Source of the DNA: Cellvibrio sp. 79
GTDB lineage: Bacteria > Pseudomonadota > Gammaproteobacteria > Pseudomonadales > Cellvibrionaceae
NCBI GenBank assembly: GCA_003056245.1
Contig: MVDH01000003.1
Location: 392,187 to 456,186, forward strand
Direction: 5' to 3'
Length of the DNA stretch: 64,000 bases
Shown here: positions 45,494-55,135 of the stretch, in pieces
How the letters are laid out: every line of letters begins with the position of its first letter
Position numbering within the stretch: position 1 is the first letter of the stretch
The notes under the pieces: model-generated
Told to the model about the DNA's origin: nothing
The model's input: only the letters and a program-made list of their open reading frames with translations
The model's database searches: none
Made by a program: the position numbers and the translations under genes

Positions 45494-46471
45494 ATGTTAA
45501 AAGAAACCATCACAAATTTACTTGAAGTCAGCGGAAGTCTGACAATTGCCCGATACATAACGCGAAAAAAGCCGCGCATTTTGATGTACCATCGTGTCAT
45601 AGAGAATACTCAGCTGCCTGGTATTTCCCCAGGGCTATTTGAAGCGCAACTACGGTATATTAAAAAGCGATTTGATATTGTTAGCCTCAATGAGCTTTTA
45701 AATAATATAGACGAAAAGCAAAAGCCCTATCAATTGGCAATTACATTTGATGATGGGCATCGCGATTTTTATACTAATGCGTGGCCTACCCTGCGCAAAC
45801 TTGATATCCCCGCAACAATTTTTGTTACCACAGGATTTATTGATAAAAAAAACTGGCTCTGGCCCGATTTGCTGCGATCAATTGTTCTTGCCGCAAAACC
45901 CGATACTTACAGCCATGATGGCATAGGTAGTTTTGAAATAACCCAAAGTAACCCACTGATAATATGGAACCATGTTGCTGACCACTGCTTGACATTAAGC
46001 CATGAAAAACGAGAGCAATTTATTATTAGTCTGGCTAAAAAATTAGGAGTGCCAATTAGTAGCGAGCCACAAGATCCCTACTCCCCAATCAGTTGGGCTG
46101 AATTGCGCGAAATGCACGCGCAGGGTCTCGATATTGGCAGCCATAGCGTTACCCATCCCATCCTTAGTGATCTGGATAACGAAGAGTTATTGTATGAACT
46201 GAGCTACTCCAGACAAAGAATCCGCGAAGAAATAGGAATCGACCCACGTGGGATTTGCTATCCAAATGGAATGGCAAAGGATACTTCACCAAATGTAGAA
46301 AATCATGCGCAACAATTTTATCAATATGGCTTGGTAGCGTATCCTGCAACGGTATCTGCAAATCACATTATGCATCTCGGGCGATTCGCAGCCAGCAGCA
46401 ATATGCACAGATTTAAATTGCTAATCAACGGGTTTTCTACACACATCAATCAAACGGGCGAATACCAATGA
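45494..46471 (+). CDS. Polysaccharide deacetylase (CE4 family)
   Basis: 325 residues. NodB-homology motifs: ILMYHRV, TFDDGHRDF (catalytic and metal Asp), IFVTTGFID, GSHSVTHP (metal His pair) and ICYPNG. There is no clear signal peptide, so it may act in the cytoplasm or at the membrane face on lipid-linked intermediates. Probably removes N-acetyl groups from the exopolysaccharide. The end overlaps the next glycosyltransferase by four bases. Confidence 0.9.
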   Translation: MLKETITNLLEVSGSLTIARYITRKKPRILMYHRVIENTQLPGISPGLFEAQLRYIKKRFDIVSLNELLNNIDEKQKPYQLAITFDDGHRDFYTNAWPTLRKLDIPATIFVTTGFIDKKNWLWPDLLRSIVLAAKPDTYSHDGIGSFEITQSNPLIIWNHVADHCLTLSHEKREQFIISLAKKLGVPISSEPQDPYSPISWAELREMHAQGLDIGSHSVTHPILSDLDNEELLYELSYSRQRIREEIGIDPRGICYPNGMAKDTSPNVENHAQQFYQYGLVAYPATVSANHIMHLGRFAASSNMHRFKLLINGFSTHINQTGEYQ

Positions 46472-47580
46472 ATGTTGCACACCTGATTGATAGTGGCGGC
46501 TACTATGGCGCAGAAGCGATGCTAATTACTTTATGTCTTGAACAGATAGCAAGTGGCTTTAACGTTCAAGTCATTAGTATCAGCACGCCCGGAGCGCGAC
46601 TAAAACCATTGGAAGAAAAGCTTATAGAATGCGGCATCCCTTATATTCGTTGGGAAATGTTACCAATACCTGATTTTCGCGAATCATTTAAGATTCTGGA
46701 ATATTGCAAAAAAAATAGCATCGATATAATTCATTCGCACGGATATAAAGGCAATATACTCATGGGGTTAATTCCTCTACGTTGTAGAAGCGTTCCTGTA
46801 ATCACGACTATGCATGGATACACCAAACACCAAACACTTAGCAAGATGACAATTTACCAATTGCTGGACAAAATTTGCATCCGTAGATTGAACGCGGTGG
46901 TATTGGTTAGCAAAAGTATGGAGTCTCAGGTACCGGTTAAAAAAATCGGAAATAAATTACACATTATTGAAAATGGAGTCCGATCACAAGAAACTGAATC
47001 AAATGCTCCAGCATATGAAAGTTGTTTTTCACAGGAAAACTACAAAATAGGCAGTCTGGGGAGGCTATCTCATGAGAAAAATTTTTCTATGCTGATAGAT
47101 GCTTTTTCACGGGTTATTATAGATATCCCACAAGCACGACTGGTTATTTATGGTGAAGGCCCGGAACGAACAAATCTGGAAGAGCAAATTACAAAATTAA
47201 ATTTAAAAGGAAGAGTTTTTTTACCGGGTTATCAAAAGAATGTATCTGCATTCTTTAAGGATATTGATGTATTTGTTAATTGCTCGCTCACGGAGGGAAT
47301 GCCAATTAGTATTTTAGAATCCATGAAGCATGGTTGCCCCGTCATTGCAACAGATATACCGGCCAATAAAACCCTACTTACTCCCCTGAATATTCCTGAG
47401 CAGTTTTGTAAAATCAACTCTGGTTCTCTGGCCAGCGCATTGATCAGCTTTTATAAAAAGGATCCGGAAAAAAGAGCACAACTCGTTAAGCGCTATACCG
47501 AATTATTTAACCAAAAGTACACATCTGAAATCATGTGTAAAAAATATAGTTCCATTTATTCGTTAGTACAAAAATCATGA
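46468..47580 (+). CDS. Glycosyltransferase family 4
   Basis: 370 residues, GT-B fold. IDSGGYYGAEAMLITL near the N-terminus, DIIHSHGYKGNILMGL, then IGSLGRLSHEKNFSMLIDAF, LVIYGEGPERTNLE, and the donor signature SLTEGMPISILESMKHGCPVIATDIPAN. Overlaps its neighbours by four bases on both sides, so it is locked in the operon. Confidence 0.9.
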   Translation: MNVAHLIDSGGYYGAEAMLITLCLEQIASGFNVQVISISTPGARLKPLEEKLIECGIPYIRWEMLPIPDFRESFKILEYCKKNSIDIIHSHGYKGNILMGLIPLRCRSVPVITTMHGYTKHQTLSKMTIYQLLDKICIRRLNAVVLVSKSMESQVPVKKIGNKLHIIENGVRSQETESNAPAYESCFSQENYKIGSLGRLSHEKNFSMLIDAFSRVIIDIPQARLVIYGEGPERTNLEEQITKLNLKGRVFLPGYQKNVSAFFKDIDVFVNCSLTEGMPISILESMKHGCPVIATDIPANKTLLTPLNIPEQFCKINSGSLASALISFYKKDPEKRAQLVKRYTELFNQKYTSEIMCKKYSSIYSLVQKS

Positions 47581-48566
47581 ACCATGAAAAGATACTGGAA
47601 AATATAGACCAATCAAGTGCATGGATTACCTGGGAAATCCAGATTCGAAACCGCAGCATGGCTGCGTTGCTAAATATTCCACTGCATGAACTAATTGTTA
47701 ACAGACATCGAGCAATTCGATACCCAATACTGATTTTCAAAACACTGTATATTCTTTGTAAGAATGATATACGAATTCTGTTTGTGCAAAATCCATCAAT
47801 TGTTTTGTCGATGTTGGCAGTGCTTTTTGCCTCCATTCGCAACATGAAAGTGATTGTTGATGCCCACAATTCCGGGATTTATCCGCTCGAGGGACGCAGT
47901 AAACTACTCTCATGGATCGCCAGGTATATTGCGCGTAAAGCGGATGCAGTTATAGTTTCTAACAGCTATCTCGCATCAGCCGTAGAATTATGGGGAGCGA
48001 CTCCGATTGTTATGCCAGATCCCGTTCCTAATCTTCATGAAGCGGAAAAAATTACCAGCGAACGACCTTATCTATTTTTTATCTGCACTTGGGCGGCAGA
48101 CGAACCTTATCTGGAAATTATTGAAGCAGCAAAACTAATCCCTGAAACTATAGATATTTATATAACCGGAAAATATCGCAATAAATTATCCCAGACCCAA
48201 CTGGACGCGTTACCGTCCAACATTAAATTGCTCGGCTTTGTTCCCGAGCATGATTATATTGCCTACTTTTCGTCTTGCTTGATGGCGATTGATTTAACAA
48301 CCCGGGATAACTGTCTTGTATGCGGAGCGTACGAAGCTCTTTCATTGGAAAAGCCTTGTATAGTTTCAAATTCAAAAGTAAACCGGGAAATCTTTAGCAC
48401 TGGTTTTGTCTATACCGATAACAATGCCACAGCAATAGCTGCTTCAATCAATCAGGGCCTACACAATTTAAAGCAACTAAATATTGATATAGCTACGCAA
48501 GCAAAATCACATAGATCCCTTATTGAAAAACAAGTGTTTGAATTAAAAAGAATCCTTAACTCATGA
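47577..48566 (+). CDS. Glycosyltransferase, GT-B type
   Basis: 329 residues. Less typical than its neighbours, but GT-B-like: IRILFVQNPSIVLSMLAVL, VIVDAHNSGIYPLEG, ADAVIVSNSYLASAVE, LFFICTWAADEPYLEIIEAAKLI, and CLVCGAYEALSLEKPCIVSNS as the donor-site acidic loop. Probably transfers one sugar in repeat-unit assembly. Four-base overlaps on both sides. Confidence 0.8.
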   Translation: MNHEKILENIDQSSAWITWEIQIRNRSMAALLNIPLHELIVNRHRAIRYPILIFKTLYILCKNDIRILFVQNPSIVLSMLAVLFASIRNMKVIVDAHNSGIYPLEGRSKLLSWIARYIARKADAVIVSNSYLASAVELWGATPIVMPDPVPNLHEAEKITSERPYLFFICTWAADEPYLEIIEAAKLIPETIDIYITGKYRNKLSQTQLDALPSNIKLLGFVPEHDYIAYFSSCLMAIDLTTRDNCLVCGAYEALSLEKPCIVSNSKVNREIFSTGFVYTDNNATAIAASINQGLHNLKQLNIDIATQAKSHRSLIEKQVFELKRILNS

Positions 48567-49471
48567 AGACTGTTAACCCTGAAATAGATATGCCTTTAGT
48601 AAGCATCGTTATGGCAGCTTATAACGCAGCAGATTTTATTGCCGAGGCAATTGAAAGTGTTTTAAATCAAACATACAAAAACATTGAACTCATAATAGTT
48701 AATGATGGATCAAAAGATAACACTGCACAAATAGTTGAAAAATATTTACCCAGTAATAAAGTAAAATATTTATCACAAGAAAACGCAGGCCAAACAGTAG
48801 CTAAAAATAATGGGATCAAAAATGCTTCCGGCAAAATTATCGGCTTTTGTGATGCTGACGATTATTGGCATACTGAAAAACTTGAAAAGCAATTATCGAT
48901 ATTATTTTCAGATGAAAAAATAGGAATTGTTTATTCTGACATTCAGGCTATTAATCAACACGGTGAGAAAATAAAACTCACCGAGAAGCTGAATGGAAAG
49001 CAAGGTGATCTGCTAAATGACTTACTTTTTGATAATTTCATACCCTTTGGCAGTGCAATATTTAGAATTGAATGTATTCACGAGCACGGTGGTTTTAATG
49101 AAAGCTATCGCATGGGCATTGATTGGGATCTCTGGTTGCGCTTTTCAACTTCATGGAAATTTGGTTTTTCTAATGAAAAGCTATATTTTTACCGCGAATG
49201 GGATGGGCAAATGTCAAGGAACTATAATGGCAGATATACGGGTGCCTTGATCATTCTGGAAAATTTTAAAAATAAGTATCCTTCATTCATTCCCCAAAAT
49301 ATCTATCGGGAAGCTGTTTCCGATATTTACGCAAATTACGCTTATCATATTTCTCTTTATGAGGGTTATAACCGACGCTTGCTCAAATATTCTATCAAAG
49401 CCTTGGCAACCGGCTTTACCAGAGTTGAAACAACAAAGCGTGTCGCGCGTGCGCTATTACGGAGATTTTAA
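48563..49471 (+). CDS. Glycosyltransferase family 2
   Basis: 302 residues, GT-A fold: LVSIVMAAYNAADFIAEAIESVLNQTY, IIVNDGSKDNT, FCDADDYWHTEKL (DxD), and MGIDWDLWLRFSTSWKF with the catalytic-base Asp region. No membrane helix. Cytoplasmic, inverting. The next gene starts two bases after its stop. Confidence 0.9.
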   Translation: MKTVNPEIDMPLVSIVMAAYNAADFIAEAIESVLNQTYKNIELIIVNDGSKDNTAQIVEKYLPSNKVKYLSQENAGQTVAKNNGIKNASGKIIGFCDADDYWHTEKLEKQLSILFSDEKIGIVYSDIQAINQHGEKIKLTEKLNGKQGDLLNDLLFDNFIPFGSAIFRIECIHEHGGFNESYRMGIDWDLWLRFSTSWKFGFSNEKLYFYREWDGQMSRNYNGRYTGALIILENFKNKYPSFIPQNIYREAVSDIYANYAYHISLYEGYNRRLLKYSIKALATGFTRVETTKRVARALLRRF

Positions 49472-49473
49472 TA

Positions 49474-50850
49474 ATGATCTCTAGCGATGCAAAATATTGG
49501 CTTAAATTAACCCTTACTAAAAGCCACTTCTTCAAAGAGACAGCGGGTGGCCTGATTCTTATAATTGCGAGCATGCTTTTAAAACAGAAAAAGTATTGGT
49601 TATTCTGCAAATTTCTTGGCAAGTATGAAAAGCTCAATGAAGAACGAATATTGAAGCAAGATTTATCCAATAAATACAAAGAACTTTTTCAATTACGCAA
49701 TAAATTAATATGCCCGGAAGCAGATAATCTTATTTACAAAGACTTTCTACGGTCGAAGCAGGCAGCGGCAATAAAAAATCTTTATAAAAATTTTGATGTT
49801 AACGATCATGTAAGAATAAGGTATAGGAATGAAGATGATCCTTTACGCGAAGGCAATTTTTTGGTGTTAAAAACTCCGCAAGAGAAAGCTGATGGCCAAA
49901 TAGAAAAAGGAGTGCTTTATTTACAGTACAACAACTCTATTCCTGAGCTTGCTGCGTTATTTGACTTGGCAAAACTGTATCAGGACTATGCGGTAATCAT
50001 TGAGCCTAGTAGTTGGGGATATTGCGATCTGGGCCTTGAACTGCTGTTACATGGAAATAACACAATATATGTAATGGCCCAGGATAGTATCGACTATCAG
50101 TTATGTTTAAGACTCGATAAACGATTGGTTCCCATTCGAGCCGGCGCTGGAGATTGGATTAATTTTAATGCAGTCCCTGCAACTCAAAGCGATAAAATTT
50201 TTGACGTTTGTATGGTTGCAAGCTGGCGCAAACTTAAAAATCATAAATTGCTTTTTAAACAACTGGCACAGCTCGGGAAAGGCTTAAGAATCGCGCTTAT
50301 TGGCTACCCTTGGGAAAAACGCACGGCCGCCTCGATACGCGCTGAGCAAAATAAATTTTATCCTGACTCTTTGGTTTCAATATTTGAAAGCGTGCCACAT
50401 GAGTATGTTTTTAAAGTTTTATCGCAATCAAAAGTTGCTTTAATGCTTTCAGAGAGAGAAGGTGCCAATAGAGGTATTTACGAAGCATTGGCTTCAAATG
50501 TTCCTGTTGTAATGCTCGATAACAATCGCGGTGTAAATAAGTTAATGGTCACTCAGGGATGCATTACGACTACTTCAGCAGAAAATTTAGGAGTAACGGT
50601 AAGAAAGGTACTATCGAATAATGAAGCTAATCATGTGAGAGATAAGCTATTGGAAATTTCCGGCACTGATAATACCTGGAGAAAAATCAGCGAAACGTTA
50701 TGGGCAACAGAGGGCATAAAACTATCTGATACTCCACTAATTCGCTCTACTCCCAATCTTAAATATGTGAGCCAGGATACCAAGGAAAATATGGACGCTA
50801 CTTATCACCAACTAAAAAGCTATCTTACTTCTGCTTATCCTCAACAATAG
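49474..50850 (+). CDS. Putative glycosyltransferase, GT-B-like C-terminal domain
   Basis: 458 residues. The N-terminal ~170 residues match nothing recognised; the C-terminal half has FDVCMVASWRKLKNHKLLFKQL, LRIALIGYPW, and LSEREGANRGIYEALASNVPVVMLDN, an acidic donor-binding loop of GT4-like enzymes. Last gene of the rightward operon. Its final 26 bases overlap, on the opposite strand, the end of the polymerase gene, so no terminator fits between them. Confidence 0.75.
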   Translation: MISSDAKYWLKLTLTKSHFFKETAGGLILIIASMLLKQKKYWLFCKFLGKYEKLNEERILKQDLSNKYKELFQLRNKLICPEADNLIYKDFLRSKQAAAIKNLYKNFDVNDHVRIRYRNEDDPLREGNFLVLKTPQEKADGQIEKGVLYLQYNNSIPELAALFDLAKLYQDYAVIIEPSSWGYCDLGLELLLHGNNTIYVMAQDSIDYQLCLRLDKRLVPIRAGAGDWINFNAVPATQSDKIFDVCMVASWRKLKNHKLLFKQLAQLGKGLRIALIGYPWEKRTAASIRAEQNKFYPDSLVSIFESVPHEYVFKVLSQSKVALMLSEREGANRGIYEALASNVPVVMLDNNRGVNKLMVTQGCITTTSAENLGVTVRKVLSNNEANHVRDKLLEISGTDNTWRKISETLWATEGIKLSDTPLIRSTPNLKYVSQDTKENMDATYHQLKSYLTSAYPQQ

Positions 50851-52087
50851 GAATATTCTCGGAGCTAACAGCAAACTTTGCCAGCACGATTGTAAAGCCG
50901 GCCGCAAACCACCAGTACACCTCATAAAGATCCATGCCAAACAAACCCAATGCTAAACGGCATAGAATGTAGAGATTGATGATATAACAAAGTTCTGCGA
51001 GAAAATGCTGGTTTTTACCCAACAAGACTTTTCTGGATTTTCGGTTTGTTTTGAATAGCAGAATGATAAAGGTCCAGAATGCAACAAATCCGATTGGCCC
51101 AAGATTAGTCAAAATTTCCAAATATAGATTATGCGTATCTTGCTTGCGACCAAACTCCAAATCCCGTACGGCAGGAAACGCCTGTACGCCAACGCCCATA
51201 GGATGCTTTTTGAATATCGCCCAAGCATCCTCCAGAATTTCCATACGTTTATTAGCGGAGCTGCCTCTCTCTTCTTCAGATTTAAACATTGTTCCGAAAC
51301 GATCTTTGTAATCCTGCGGAATTAAAATAGCACCCACTACGGCAATTAAAACAACTGTAATAATTGTCCTGAATTTAAAAATCCCAAGCCTTAACAAGAT
51401 TGCCGAACACAAGATAAAGGTGGCTACATATCCGGTTCTTGAGCCGGTATACATAACAACAACCAACAAGCCGGCGATTGCCCCTAGAAACGCAAGCTTC
51501 ATTATTCGAGTTTGAAATCGAAATAAAAACAAAAAGAATGGTAAAGCACTAACTGCTAGCCCGGATAAGCTATTTGGATGTCGGTAAAGCTTGGTTACAC
51601 CATGCAATCTGGGAATACCCTGATTTTGCCAAACCATTCCACCGGTAACTACACCAAAAACGCCCTCCTGAATTATTTTGGCCATGGCCAACAAAAAACC
51701 CAACAAAACGAGAACGAGTTCCTGTTTATTTCTAACCAATACCCCAATAAATAGAGTAAACATGGAAAACTTGATTATCCGATCAAAGAAAATATTGGAA
51801 GAGTGATCGCCATCAAAAGAAAAAAGTGTGTAAATTACAAAAACGCCATAAAGGAGGTAGATAGAATTAATAAAGGAGTCATAGCCGTAATTAGTTTTAT
51901 CTTTATTGGATATAATCTGATTGATCGCAAGGGCTGCAAGAACAGCCCCCACTAGAAATTCTATGCGGATTGTTCCGAGAAACCCTATTCGATTTCCCAC
52001 CTGAAGAAACCAAATGAATACATAGAAGCTTAGTAACCAAGCCTTGAATGATGAGCTTTTTAATATGTCTATTAGTGGACCAATCAC
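50825..52087 (-). CDS. O-antigen ligase/Wzy-type polymerase
   Basis: 420 residues from a GTG start. About 11 membrane helices with the Wzy_C/O-antigen-ligase region: VMYTGSRTGYVATF, a large periplasmic loop (about 245-320) containing FKKHPMGVGVQAF, and DTHNLYLEILTNLGPIG with the conserved His. Such proteins polymerise or ligate lipid-linked glycans in the periplasm. It is alone on its strand, converging tail-to-tail with the last glycosyltransferase, and divergent from the secreted protein gene at 52220. Confidence 0.87.
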   Translation of the reverse strand: MIGPLIDILKSSSFKAWLLSFYVFIWFLQVGNRIGFLGTIRIEFLVGAVLAALAINQIISNKDKTNYGYDSFINSIYLLYGVFVIYTLFSFDGDHSSNIFFDRIIKFSMFTLFIGVLVRNKQELVLVLLGFLLAMAKIIQEGVFGVVTGGMVWQNQGIPRLHGVTKLYRHPNSLSGLAVSALPFFLFLFRFQTRIMKLAFLGAIAGLLVVVMYTGSRTGYVATFILCSAILLRLGIFKFRTIITVVLIAVVGAILIPQDYKDRFGTMFKSEEERGSSANKRMEILEDAWAIFKKHPMGVGVQAFPAVRDLEFGRKQDTHNLYLEILTNLGPIGFVAFWTFIILLFKTNRKSRKVLLGKNQHFLAELCYIINLYILCRLALGLFGMDLYEVYWWFAAGFTIVLAKFAVSSENIPIVEDKQK

Positions 52088-52219
52088 ACCCTATCTCTCA
52101 TTCAAGTGAAATGACTAAATCTATTTAATATTTGTTTTTTAGCAGAACTATTTATATTGTAACCCAAGGAAAGCGACTAGAATATTAAGGTCATACCTAT
52201 ACATTTGAGACACCCCCTC

Positions 52220-53119
52220 ATGAAAAATTATCTGTTTCGAATACTCGCTCTTTGCATGGTATCCAGCCCTGTATTTAGCGCACAGCTTCTGTATAAGCAA
52301 AGCTTCGAGAAGCCAATCGAGGAATCACCCGAGATTCAATGGACAACTCCCGGCTATCCTATCACTCAGGCTATTGTGAGCGATTCCCCGCAGGATGGCC
52401 AAAAAAGTGTCCGGGGCAATTTTAATGCTACTGTAATCGATCCAATTACAAAATTGCAGGGTTACAACTTTGTCCAGCTCAAGCTCAATTTTCGCAAAAT
52501 ACCTGCTTTAACTAAAAACGATTGGTATAAAACTACCGAGAAAGTTTATGTCAGTTGGTGGTTCAAACATGACCCCTGCCTTTGGCAAGGCTCTAATTAC
52601 GAGAATACCGACCCAATCAGAACAACCGGAAAAATTGCGTTCTTACGCATGAACGAAGATCCTGCTACCTCTTATTATTTTACGATGAACGGGGGAAAGG
52701 ACGGTTCGGCCGCGTTGGCAGCGAATAGCTGGAACAATTTATGGCAAGAGTGGTATGGCCGTCCGTCCCTTTGGCTTGCAAATGGAATTCCCTGGGGAGC
52801 TACCGGAAAATGGCATAAAATCAGTTTTCTGATTGGCTCAAATGACAATCAAAAATACTTGATGTGGTGGGTTGATAATAAATTAATGAAGGCCGACAGA
52901 TTTGAACCGGATGGGAAGAATAAGATCTATAACAACTTTACTCTGGATAGTATTCAATTCTGGCATTCATTCAAAGGCGATATGGACGCATCAGTAGAAA
53001 GTCCTGAACCCGGCGTCTGCAATGGATGGCAAATTGATAACATAGAGGTGTGGGATGGCTTACCTGATGAGCCACTCCCACCTACCCCATTGACACCAGA
53101 ACTTTTAAAGGCACCTTAG
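52220..53119 (+). CDS. Secreted protein with lectin/polysaccharide-lyase-like jelly-roll, unknown function
   Basis: 299 residues from ATG 52220; the frame also opens at a TTG 15 bases upstream. The signal peptide (MKNYLFRILALCMVSSPVFSA) is cleaved near FSA|QLL. The rest is rich in Trp and beta pattern: LLYKQSFEKP, YVSWWFKHDPCLW, WHKISFLIGSNDNQKYLMWWVDNKL, CNGWQIDNIEVWDG, like concanavalin-A-type jelly-rolls seen in polysaccharide lyases and LamG proteins. No catalytic residues can be named. Proline-rich tail. A single-gene unit set between oppositely oriented polysaccharide genes; it may bind or trim the exopolymer. Confidence 0.7.
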   Translation: MKNYLFRILALCMVSSPVFSAQLLYKQSFEKPIEESPEIQWTTPGYPITQAIVSDSPQDGQKSVRGNFNATVIDPITKLQGYNFVQLKLNFRKIPALTKNDWYKTTEKVYVSWWFKHDPCLWQGSNYENTDPIRTTGKIAFLRMNEDPATSYYFTMNGGKDGSAALAANSWNNLWQEWYGRPSLWLANGIPWGATGKWHKISFLIGSNDNQKYLMWWVDNKLMKADRFEPDGKNKIYNNFTLDSIQFWHSFKGDMDASVESPEPGVCNGWQIDNIEVWDGLPDEPLPPTPLTPELLKAP

Positions 53120-53120
53120 C

Positions 53121-54086
53121 CTACAAAATAAACTTATATCGCTTACTTAATAAAATTAGCACGAAGGATGCAATTAAGGATAGCGCGAGAACAATTATCA
53201 GCTCCACTATCCTGGAGCTGATAAATTTAGGCATAAGCAGAATAAATAACGGGTGAATGAAGTATATGCCTGCCGAAACTTGTGTGTATATTGCAGAAGA
53301 AGTTTTACGCTCTGATTTTAAAAAAACCAAAAACAAGCTGAAACATACAAAAGGCAGCAAAAAAAGCATATCGAAGCTTTGTTTGTAATCACCAATATAA
53401 AACGTATTTAATGCACCCTCCGCACAAAGCCCTGCGAAAGACATCAAGAATAGAAATACCAAAAACCCATTTCCAAATTTGTTGACAACACCGTCTCTTG
53501 AAACCAAATATCCAAGAATAAAAAATGGAAATGCAAAAAACAGGAAGTTTCGATATATATGAGTTTTATTAGTTATATTATCTAAATATGAGCTTCCAAA
53601 TAGGTGGTAATTTCCAGAATATTGAATTATACATCCGCAAACAAACAACAGCAGTGCAATCATTACAAGTTTTGCGCTTTGCAAATTGCGGATGAAATAC
53701 AAACATGTGCCTGCACCCAATAAACCCATAGTGAACCAAAGGTGCCAATAGCCTTCTATATATCTCTTCACCACCTCAATAAAAATCTCCCGCAAGTTTG
53801 TTGAATCAAAAGGAATGTAGAAATAGAGGTATACTAAAGACCAGAAGCTATGCAATGCCAACAGGGTTAAAAACCATTTTTTGAACCCAGAAAAGCCGGA
53901 AGAGATAATGAGTCGGAAAAAAAAATATCCTGAAACCAGATAAAAAATCGGTACCACAATGCGAAAAATGGATTGCGTAAAAAAGTAATTTACTGATGAT
54001 GAATAGTCTTTTAAAAAACCGACGTGAATCATCACTACCATTATAGAGAGAATTACCTTTGCCTGATCCAAAGTCAAATTTCTCAT
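53121..54086 (-). CDS. Acyltransferase-3 family membrane protein, copy 1
   Basis: 321 residues, about ten membrane helices. LDQAKVILSIMVVMIHVGF with the conserved His at the end of the first helix, FRIVVPIFYLVSGYFFFRL, and a final helix with basic tail. Family members O-acetylate surface glycans. Start overlaps the upstream acyltransferase gene by four bases. Markedly AT-rich. Confidence 0.85.
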   Translation of the reverse strand: MRNLTLDQAKVILSIMVVMIHVGFLKDYSSSVNYFFTQSIFRIVVPIFYLVSGYFFFRLIISSGFSGFKKWFLTLLALHSFWSLVYLYFYIPFDSTNLREIFIEVVKRYIEGYWHLWFTMGLLGAGTCLYFIRNLQSAKLVMIALLLFVCGCIIQYSGNYHLFGSSYLDNITNKTHIYRNFLFFAFPFFILGYLVSRDGVVNKFGNGFLVFLFLMSFAGLCAEGALNTFYIGDYKQSFDMLFLLPFVCFSLFLVFLKSERKTSSAIYTQVSAGIYFIHPLFILLMPKFISSRIVELIIVLALSLIASFVLILLSKRYKFIL

Positions 54087-55135
54087 TTTTTATCGCCTCT
54101 TAATCCTTTTAAAAAATTAACAACTTTTCTGGATAACAAAGTTATAGGAACTGCAAAAATTAACGAAGAAGCAACCACCAAAACAACTTTAATGAATGCC
54201 AACAATGGACTTGAAAAAACCCCTTTTAAACCAAAAGCGTATTCATAAAACACAATAAAAAATGAGTGGTTCAAATAAATCCCATAGGAATGTTTACTAC
54301 AAAAATCTAACAATTTAGCCATATACTTAAAATTTGAAAAGCACCATTCCAGCTGGTTAGAAAAGAGTAGTACCAAGAGGATTCCTGCAACACCAAGAGG
54401 AAAATAATAAAGGTTTGGAGCGTATGAGTGATAGCCTAAATTTAAATTTAGGTCCAACAAGCCAACAGTAACAAAGGAGACCAATATACAAAGAATCAGA
54501 AAGAAAGTAATGGTTCCCTTCTTGTTTCGCCAATCCGCTAAATACAGAAATGAACCAATAAAAAAATAGGCTCCATACAATATTTCCTGTAGCAAATTAT
54601 GCCCAAAATAAAAGAAATTTCTATGAAACTTATAGCCGGTTTGGATAGCTGCAAAAGCGGTTGCAATCACAACGGGAAAAAGCAGTACATACTTATTTTT
54701 TTTTGCCAGCATAAAAAACAACGGACTAATTAGCGCACAAAAAATGAGAACGCGCAAATACCAAATCTGCCCCAAAGGATAGGGCATATCTTTAATATCC
54801 GGAGCCACAGCCAATATTTGCAATACATACTTTAAACTGAAATTATCTATAGAGTTTCCAAGCAGAAGATAAATAATAATTGCAAATAGATATATGATAT
54901 AGAAGGGAGTTAGAATGCCTAGAGCTCTATCAACTAAATAATCTTTTATGGAAGGGGACTTATAAAAAAGATAAATAAAGATATATCCGGAGCAAAAAAA
55001 TAATACTGATAAAAATATTCCAATATATGAGCTGTAAGGAAGAAGGACCCAACCAAGCCCCAAATGCCCTAACACCACTCTAAGGATAGAAGCTCCTCTA
55101 AGCCTGTTAATATATAAGCTATCTACCGCATTCAT
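54083..55135 (-). CDS. Acyltransferase-3 family membrane protein, copy 2
   Basis: 350 residues, about ten membrane helices. INRLRGASILRVVLGHLGLGW carries the R-x10-H motif, and YIGIFLSVLFFCSGYIFIYLF and SYGIYLNHSFFIVFYE are typical. Distinct in sequence from the downstream copy, so the two may acylate different positions. Overlaps both neighbours by four bases. Confidence 0.87.
   Translation of the reverse strand: MNAVDSLYINRLRGASILRVVLGHLGLGWVLLPYSSYIGIFLSVLFFCSGYIFIYLFYKSPSIKDYLVDRALGILTPFYIIYLFAIIIYLLLGNSIDNFSLKYVLQILAVAPDIKDMPYPLGQIWYLRVLIFCALISPLFFMLAKKNKYVLLFPVVIATAFAAIQTGYKFHRNFFYFGHNLLQEILYGAYFFIGSFLYLADWRNKKGTITFFLILCILVSFVTVGLLDLNLNLGYHSYAPNLYYFPLGVAGILLVLLFSNQLEWCFSNFKYMAKLLDFCSKHSYGIYLNHSFFIVFYEYAFGLKGVFSSPLLAFIKVVLVVASSLIFAVPITLLSRKVVNFLKGLRGDKK

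Noticed and set aside
50825-50850. Overlapping ends, considered as a frameshift or assembly error
   Set aside because: Both proteins end naturally with normal stops and neither looks truncated, so a true tail-to-tail overlap is more likely.
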